64,000 nucleotides of DNA from Lepidostoma basale (Eukaryota; Arthropoda; Insecta; Trichoptera; Lepidostomatidae): assembly GCA_022606425.2 (NCBI GenBank), contig JAHDVF020000853.1, forward strand, positions 372,001-436,000, given 5' to 3'. Position 1 is the stretch's first letter; each line of letters starts with the position of its first letter. Of this stretch, positions 57,771 through 64,000 are shown one piece after another. The notes beneath the pieces were generated by a model, which made no database searches, was not told the origin of the DNA, and saw nothing but the letters and a program-made list of their open reading frames with translations. A program made the translations under genes and the position numbers.

Positions 57771-58219
57771 TGCTCTGTATTAATTTAATGCCATAATGTA
57801 TTTTTAATAATTAATCAATGTTTTCAATGACGTGAGTAAAATGTTAAAATATAACTCATCAAAATTTGAATATGAACCACTCACTTTGTTAGATATTTTA
57901 AACTAATAGATATAAAATAATAAAACACTTCATATTTAACCACGGAATGGTAATTATAATTATAATTTATTCACTAGTCTCGCATGGATTCAAGCTTCAT
58001 CACGGCAGTTTTATTAAAACACAAAATTTACATGTACCTTGTACGTGTAATAATGATTTTCATGTACATGTCATATAATGCGGTGAAATAAGAGAAAGAT
58101 AATCATAAAATGTTAACCCTTGAAATAGCAAATTTCTAGGAAATGCAAAGTAATGTAATTAGGTACAAATAAATACTAATGCAAACGTTACAAATAATAG
58201 AAGGAAATTATTATTATTC

Positions 58220-58500
58220 TGATGACTTGTATATTGAGTGCACCGTTTTGTAAAATCAATTACTCCAAGGGCGGACTAGGAAATAACTGACCGAACAGTG
58301 CAGTCTTTAGAAGTTTTTTAAATTTAACGTCACTATCGTCATACTTAATACTAACATGAAGGCTATTCCACGCCAACGGACCGCAACGCAGAAAGCACGA
58401 TCATAGAAACTTGCTTTGTTGGATTTGACTGGAATTGTTGTTGTTTGCACTTGTTTCTACTGATCGAAGTGAACGTTGCCTTTCCGTTGGCATGGGTGTC
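58220..58500 (-). mobile_element. CR1/L2-like LINE C-terminal fragment
   Basis: The minus strand reads YDRAFCVAVR-like then KYDDSDVKFKKLLKTALFGQ, stop and 'ttttacaaaacggtgcactc'. Same element as 33440 and 21845. Confidence 0.7.
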
Positions 58501-58582
58501 AATCAGAGGTCCGATATACTGGCTTATGAAGAATATTCTAACTTCGCTAGAAACAAATTGAGAATAGGGCTGAACGATGGGT

Positions 58583-58975
58583 TAATTTCTTCTTCTTCTT
58601 TTAATAGATCTGACGACCTGTGACACAGAAATCATGTCTCGTCTGATGATGAGATCCAGCTGTCCCTCCATCTCTTGGGCGGTCTTCCGGGTGGGCGGTG
58701 TCCGGAGGGGATTTCATAAGCGACTGTATATGCAAGTCTGTCACCATCCATTCGGACTACACGGTCCCTCCAGTATCTTCTTCTGGATCTAATCCACTGA
58801 ACGATATCCTCTATTTCGCAAGTTTCTCTTATGTCTACGTTGCGGACACGATCTTCGAGAGTTTTTCCAGTAATTGATCTTATGACCTTCATCTCCGATG
58901 TTCTTAGTAGTCCCTTGGTTCGCACAGTGTCTTGATCTTTCAGACCAGATTCTTCAGGCATCCTGCGGTATACAG
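58583..58975 (-). pseudogene. LINE C-terminal fragment (RTKGLLRTSEMK family)
   Basis: The minus strand reads ESGLKDQDTVRTKGLLRTSE, MKVIRSITGKTLEDRVRNVD, IRETCEIEDIVQWIRSRRRY, WRDRVVRMDGDRLAYTVAYE and PPGRPPKRWRDSW, then a GAA tail (ttcttcttctt). It inserted into, or next to, the CR1-like piece at 58500. Confidence 0.8.
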
Positions 58976-59885
58976 GTTTTGTAATTGGTATGGGTTAATT
59001 TGATAATTGAGAATATTTCGGTTGCTGATAACGTCACGAAATGTCAATATTTAAGTCAACAAATGGATTCTATGAATTTGCTAATCATCTTATGACCATC
59101 CGTTCAATCGACATTGAACTAAAAATGGTACAGGCATTAGATTAAAGAATTCAGAAGCCCTAGAGATTAAACAAGTCATAAACATCAACCAATAATATCA
59201 AACAAAATTAACCTGTCGTTCAGCCCTATTTACAAAATCTTTACAAAACACGTCAACCACTTAACAGTTTTAAATGTGTTCTACGTTCACTATCCGTTTT
59301 TCAACTTACGACTCGTTTCACATGTTTTCGATTTTTTTTAACGGCGAGATAACAATAATGATATACCCTTAACTCGTTACTCGATCACCTTCACGAGGGG
59401 TAAACCTGATAGCAGTGTATTATATTTATGGCGTTCTCAAAAACCATTTTCCAATGTTCTGTTTAAAATATGATATCTATGTATACGAGTATTGTTACCT
59501 TTTTTATCTGAAAAAAATAAGGTTTCGAGAAATTTGTAAACAAGGTTTTATAACAAGTCTATATCTCGAAGGAATCCGAAGGCAGTATGATGAAAGTATG
59601 TATACTTTGAGAAATAAATCGATAAATAAAAACTCTCTCAATAGAAAAATCGTTTTTTTTTTTCTGGAACCATTCCAGAATATTTGTAATTAATATATTT
59701 TTACTTATTTGTGAGACACCGTGGACGAATGTTATATAAGATAAAATAACTTATTGTAAACCATCAACTATCGTAGAAAGAAACAATTATGATAACCACA
59801 TATGAACGTTAAAACATAATCTACATCAATGTTTCTAAACCGTATTGCAAGAATCGCTCCCTTTACCACAATCAAATTATCCAGC

Positions 59886-59901
59886 GCCCCCCCCCCCCCC
59901 C
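59886..59901 (+). repeat. poly(C) run
   Basis: About 15 consecutive C in AT-rich DNA, shortly before a LINE fragment. Confidence 0.9.
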
Positions 59902-60054
59902 TCCAACAAAAAACGAAGAAGTATTGAGCTTTGGACAGTAAAATACTTTGAATCATGTTATATTTTGAATCTTTCAGAATGGGTTTTTATTTTATATGAA
60001 GAACATGATATTGTATATTATGTCCAAGTTCATTTTTATAAATATTTAAGAATG

Positions 60055-60285
60055 GTAAAAAAAGTTTATGTTAACGATGTAAATGGAACTAGAAATAGAG
60101 GAAGACCGATGAAAACGTGACACGATCAAATAAATTAAATATTGAATGTCGGCGACGTGAGGATTTAGAGAAATCGACGCGCGTGCATGACACGATGTAT
60201 GAATGTTGAGGAATCGAGAGATATAAGTCAGTCCATTCCTTCTGCCTACCCATTCGAGAAGACGGCGTGATGGTTAGTTAGTTTA
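60055..60285 (+). mobile_element. LINE 3' end (GTTA-tail family)
   Basis: KKVYVNDVNGTRNRGRPMKT then a stop, then RNRRACMTRCMNVEESRDI and the 'gacggcgtgatggttagtta' end. Short and interrupted. Confidence 0.75.
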
Positions 60286-60774
60286 AATAAAATATTTATG
60301 TTGTTTATTTAACAGAACTTCTAAAATCAAAGCTCCTAAATAGAGTGTAAAAGTATATAGCTCGTAAATGAGCATATTTTTCTATATTAACACAATGCCT
60401 ACTCAAACTTCTGCCGGTTACAAACATAATTATTTCAATAAACTTTTAGAATGATATAAAAATATTTTTATTTTATTATTATTTTTAAATAGAGTAGTTC
60501 CATTACTTAAACGAGTTCATTTATTTAATGGTAATAAAATAACAAATCTAATAACTTTCCCCATATGTCCGCCAATGTTCATGTCACTATCAGTAATGTG
60601 ATTAGGTACTACATACTTTTTACTTACGCTGTTTGCACGATATTTTATTGTGCGCTTACGAGTATATAAGAATGATTTTTGTGATATTAATGAGAAAATT
60701 TTATGATAAAATCTATATTTCTTCCTCATATTTTTGGACACATGAAAACATTAATGAACAAAGTATTTGAAAAC

Positions 60775-60968
60775 TACGTAAGCGGAACTAGAAATAGAGG
60801 AAGACCAAGGAAAACGTGGCACGATAATATTAATCAAATATTAAAATGGCAAGGTGAATAGTCGGAGAGATCGACGTGCGTGCATTACACGTTGTATGAA
60901 TGTGACCGTCCATTCGTTCCGCTTACCCCTTTGGAGAGACTGTATGATAGTTAGTTAGTTAGTTAATG
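60775..60968 (+). mobile_element. LINE 3' end (GTTA-tail family)
   Basis: RNRGRPRKTWHDNINQILKW, then a shift, then 'tcattacacgttgtatgaatg' and the tail 'gatagttagttagttagtta'. About 45 bases before the tail are missing. Confidence 0.7.
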
Positions 60969-61149
60969 TATTTCAGATATCCTGTTATTACGAAACCCTA
61001 AGGAATCTTGGGTACAAGCGAAACTAGTCGGCGATTAAAATAACCGCATAGTGGTGAAAAACAAAGTGCAGTGTTTTTATTTTGAATACAAATAATTTAT
61101 TTATTTTTATTTTAGATAAGTTAGGAATGTACAGCAGATGATTGCATCA

Positions 61150-61435
61150 TAAGCAAAAAAAAAAAGGATCCCTGAGATGGTGTGGATATATAAAACGAAT
61201 GTTAAAATGTTGTATACAAGCAGTGTGAGTGGAAAGAGAAGCCATTGGAAGATCAAGAATAGCGTGGCATGACCAAATTAATCAAATACTAATAGGCGGC
61301 CACATTCGAAGTTGGAAAAATCGGCGAGAATGTAGTGGAATCTAGAGAGGTATGTCAGGACAGAGCAGTATGGCAATCCATCCTCTCTGCCTACCCCTCC
61401 GAAGAAACAGGTTAGTTTGTTAGTTAGTTATGGTT
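61150..61435 (+). mobile_element. LINE 3' end (GTTA-tail family), longer decayed copy
   Basis: LRWCGYIKRMLKC, then GRSRIAWHDQINQILIGGHI, 'agagcagtatggcaatccat', and an end with 'gttagtttgttagttagtta'. Several stops. Confidence 0.7.
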
Positions 61436-61469
61436 AATAAATTTTTTCTCTTAAATCCACAATACGGAA

Positions 61470-61860
61470 AAACAAAGACATGGCCATTAAGAGTAAGATG
61501 AGAATCTATAAAGCATGCGTAAGACCGATAATACTCGTAACATATGCCGTCGAAGCAAGGGCAGACACAGTAAGGACAAAACAAGTTTTGAGGACTTCCG
61601 AAATGAAGACACTGAGGACGATAGCAGGCAAGACACTGAGAGATCGCGTGAGGAACACCAGAATAAGAGAGATATGTAGATTGAGGATATTATAAGATGG
61701 AGCAGACAGTGAAAAAGGGACTGGTACGATCATGTTCAAAGAATGGACAACACCAGACTCCCCTATATTGCATTGCATAATCACGGGACTCGTCTTCGTG
61801 GAAGACCTCCGAAAAGATGAAAGGACAGCTGGGAGTCTACCTCACAGGAGGAGAAACACT
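61470..61860 (+). pseudogene. LINE C-terminal fragment (YKACVRPI / AGKTLRDRVRN family)
   Basis: MAIKSKMRIYKACVRPIILV, TYAVEARADTVRTKQVLRTS, EMKTLRTIAGKTLRDRVRNT, RIREICRLRIL, then frame changes. It begins directly after the GTTA-repeat end of the previous LINE. Confidence 0.75.
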
Positions 61861-61924
61861 CTGGAGAACATACCACATAGGTCTAATTAATTAATTAAAT
61901 ATTTTTCGATTTTCAAAAGTTTTT

Positions 61925-62230
61925 TTGTTACTTTGCCATCGCGGTTCAAGCAAGAGAAGCGTCCCTGGAGTGGTAGTGGAGTTCCGGTACTATCGAGGCC
62001 GGTCGATAAAATTTTAATAAAAAAAAGTCAGTCGCCGCCAGAAGTTAGGCGAGAGCCGTGAGGGAAGGGAGGGGAGGGGATGGGAGGGGAGGACTAAAGT
62101 TCGCCCGGCTAATCCGCTAAATTAGTATTATAGTCGAAGTGTGCGGAGTTCAAGGCTCGGGCCTACGTCAGTGTCCCGAGGTTACTATAACCCCTCATAC
62201 TCTCCTCTACACATCACAATGGAATGTTTT
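61925..62230. repeat. GC-rich segment with G-run cluster, probable retroelement remnant
   Basis: Unlike its surroundings. It holds 'cgcggttcaagcaagagaag', 'cagtcgccgccagaagttag', a purine-rich run of G-tracts at 62062-62092 and 'ggcctacgtcagtgtcccg'. No open frame. It could be an untranslated leader of a LINE; not identified. Confidence 0.35.
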
Positions 62231-62406
62231 CTGTTCATTGTAGTATGGCTTTAGAAATAATTATGATACAATATTAATACACTACACGACAACTAAATTG
62301 ACAGAGATGTCAACTAGTACATACTCGCAGTAGAACTATCCAACACTTTAAGATGAGAAGCATGGAACTTTGTAAGATATAAACACGTACGTTTTTTTAA
62401 ACATGA

Positions 62407-62575
62407 TAAGCTAACTGACTAACTAACCATCACGCCGTATCTCCGAAAGGGTAGGCAGAAAGAATGGACTGTCACACTTTAACCGATGTGGCACTCCATA
62501 CTTCTCTTTTCGCCCCGCGGGAGACGCGGTGTGATGGGTTGCGAACCTCATCGCCACCAATAGGCATCTCCCGCG
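62407..62575 (-). mobile_element. SINE with hairpin head and LINE-like tail, near full length, antisense
   Basis: 'ctgactaactaaccatcacg', 'ccgaaagggtaggcagaaag', 'ctttaaccgatgtggcactc' and the hairpin head 'gcgggagacgcggtgtgatg' to 'ccaataggcatctcccgc'. Complete except for small changes. Confidence 0.8.
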
Positions 62576-62694
62576 CACACTTTGATCGTCCAACATCTTC
62601 CAACATCGTCCAACATATAAAATTCAATGATATAAAAAAAATATATATTTTTTAACACATAATAAAAACACATAAACATGAATACTCGTATATT

Positions 62695-62830
62695 AATTAA
62701 TAATTAAATAAAACGACGTGTTTTAACTACTTCCACTTTTGAATTTATTTCGACAGCGACCAGTTTCGCTAGGCTCGCTGGCATCGACAGACTGGTGTGC
62801 ATACATATCAGGGGTGGTAAACTTAATTCT
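62695..62830 (+). mobile_element. single arm of the 'CGAAACCGG' foldback family
   Basis: 'aactacttccacttttgaat', 'cgacagcgaccagtttcgct', 'aggctcgctggcatcgacag' and 'caggggtggtaaac'. The last part is shared with 53005-53020. Confidence 0.7.
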
Positions 62831-62879
62831 ATACATAAATAATACTATAAAATTTAATGAAGTGTCAAATGCCGTTCTC

Positions 62880-63190
62880 TGGACTATGGCAGGCAAAAAG
62901 CCAATTAGAGAACATGTCGCTTGACGCAAATGGCAGTGGATTGATCACACTCTGAGACGAAACCCAGCCTGCATCGCTCAGGGCGCACTAGACTGGTCCC
63001 CTATGGGGGGAAAGAGAAAGCGAGGCAGACCTAGAGCCACCTGGAGAAGAGCCCTGCAGGACGAGGTTAAGGCAGCAGGCCTCACTTGGGATGATGTTAG
63101 GTATCAAGCATGCGATAGAGTCGGGTGGAGAAGGTTCCTTTAGGCCCTATGCACCACAGAGGTGTGACAGGACAAAAAGAAGAAGAAGAA
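62880..63190 (+). pseudogene. LINE C-terminal fragment (RKWQWIDHTLR / VGWRRFL family)
   Basis: AGKKPIREHVA, stop, RKWQWIDHTLRRNPACIAQG, LDWSPMGGKRKRGRPRATWR, RALQDEVKAAGLTWDDVRYQ, ACDRVGWRRFL, stop, ALCTTEV, stop, then repeated AAG. The longest copy of the family also at 26296 and 27700; two in-frame stops. Confidence 0.85.
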
Positions 63191-63229
63191 GATATATTAC
63201 TATTAAAGTTGTTTAAGAGCATTCTTATT

Positions 63230-63372
63230 GATGGCGATGAGGTTCGCAACCCATGACATCGCCACTCTCGCGGGGGCGAAAAGAGAAGGATGGATTGCCG
63301 CATCGGTTAAAGTGTGGCAGTCCATTCTTTCTGCCTACCCTTTCGGGGAGACGGCATGATGGTAAGTTAGCT
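63230..63372 (+). mobile_element. SINE with LINE-like tail, partly decayed
   Basis: 'ggcgatgaggttcgcaaccc', 'ggattgccgcatcggttaaa', 'cattctttctgcctaccctt' and 'gacggcatgatggtaagtta'. Its hairpin is damaged on the 3' side (atgacatcgccactctcgcg). Confidence 0.75.
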
Positions 63373-63507
63373 ATTAAAGTTGTTAAAGAGCATTTTCAAT
63401 GTAATGGAATTTAAATTGACTACAAAAAGAAAAGACAAAAATTGAAGTTGGTTCAAAAACATCGTTTCATTTAATAATATTTTTTGGATGTTTTACGATT
63501 GAAGTGT

Positions 63508-63676
63508 GCGCGGGAGATGCCTATTGGTGGCGATGAGGTTCGCAACCCATCACACCGCGTCTCCCGCGGGGCGAAAAGAGAAGGATGGAGTGCCGCATCG
63601 GTTAAAGTGTTACAGTCCATTCTTTCTGCCTACCCTTTCGGGGAGACGGCGTGATGGTTAGTTAGTTAGTTAGTTA
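63508..63676 (+). mobile_element. SINE with hairpin head and LINE-like tail, reference copy
   Basis: Best copy: the head GGGAGATGC pairs with GCGTCTCCC (9-bp stem) around a B-box-like GGTTCGCAACCC. The body 'tgccgcatcggttaaagtgt' and the LINE-derived 3' module follow, ending in four GTTA units. Total about 165 bp. Confidence 0.85.
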
Positions 63677-64000
63677 TATTTACAAAAAAATAGTTTCAAT
63701 ATATAGATTTTTTATGGTCACTTGTAAAATTAGAGCCAGGTTGGGAATTCAAGCTTGCTCTTGTAACTTTAATAAACTATTGTGTACCTTCCGAATATTT
63801 GATATTCTTCGTAATAATAAGTTTCCACGAACGAGGGTTGATAAAAAATTCAAACAATTCATTGAATATTCTACCGGAGGCACATTTCTTTGCTGGAGGC
63901 AATAGCGGTCTATTTTCTGTGTGGATCAAAAGTTAATTTACCACGGGCACAATGTTTTGGAATTGTCAACGTTTTTTTCAATACAAATTACATGTCAATC

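Noticed and set aside
60940..60970. GTTAGTTAG repeats as telomeric TTAGG
   Set aside because: The unit is 4 bp, not 5, and always follows the LINE/SINE 3' module, so it is a retroelement tail.
1..64000. CRISPR arrays, operons, bacterial-type terminators
   Set aside because: The window is animal nuclear DNA. The repeats are dispersed transposons, and no regularly spaced array is present.

Overview
This is nuclear DNA from an insect: AT-rich, with short exons bounded by GT-AG introns, and dense with transposon remnants. The main gene is clearly an insect SLC4 bicarbonate transporter. Several dispersed repeats (a tRNA-headed SINE ending in ATT repeats, LINE 3' ends followed by GTTA repeats, foldback elements ending in 'CGAAACCGG') are of kinds I associate with moths and butterflies. 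Lepidoptera is therefore my best guess, from memory of such families rather than from a search.

Layout: (1) 1-2600 holds the last exon of an unidentified plus-strand gene that ends in a C-terminal membrane segment. (2) 2600-9064 is an AT-rich stretch between two convergent genes in which I see no transposon and no coding sequence. (3) 9065-49517 on the minus strand holds 14 coding exons of an Ndae1-type Na+-driven Cl-/HCO3- exchanger. Every exon junction is phase-consistent, giving about 1,158 residues from inside the cytoplasmic N-terminus to the stop codon. The start codon and first exon(s) were not found and probably lie beyond position 64000. (4) 49518-64000 is best read as a 5' intron of the same gene, filled with repeat fragments.

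The introns hold one fairly long RTE-type LINE, several other LINE families as 3' stubs, a non-autonomous hAT element with a perfect 8-bp target duplication, a smaller hAT-like MITE, a mariner end, four copies of a tRNA-derived SINE, a second SINE family that borrows its tail from a LINE, a candidate solo LTR, and many foldback elements.

The most unusual signal is a set of compact motifs in the foldback elements. They have the layout of a minimal type I hammerhead ribozyme (CUGANGA, hairpin, GAAAC, tiny palindromic stem III, GUH, closing stem I) in at least three unrelated repeat families. All share one extra base after the CUGANGA box, so activity is unproven.
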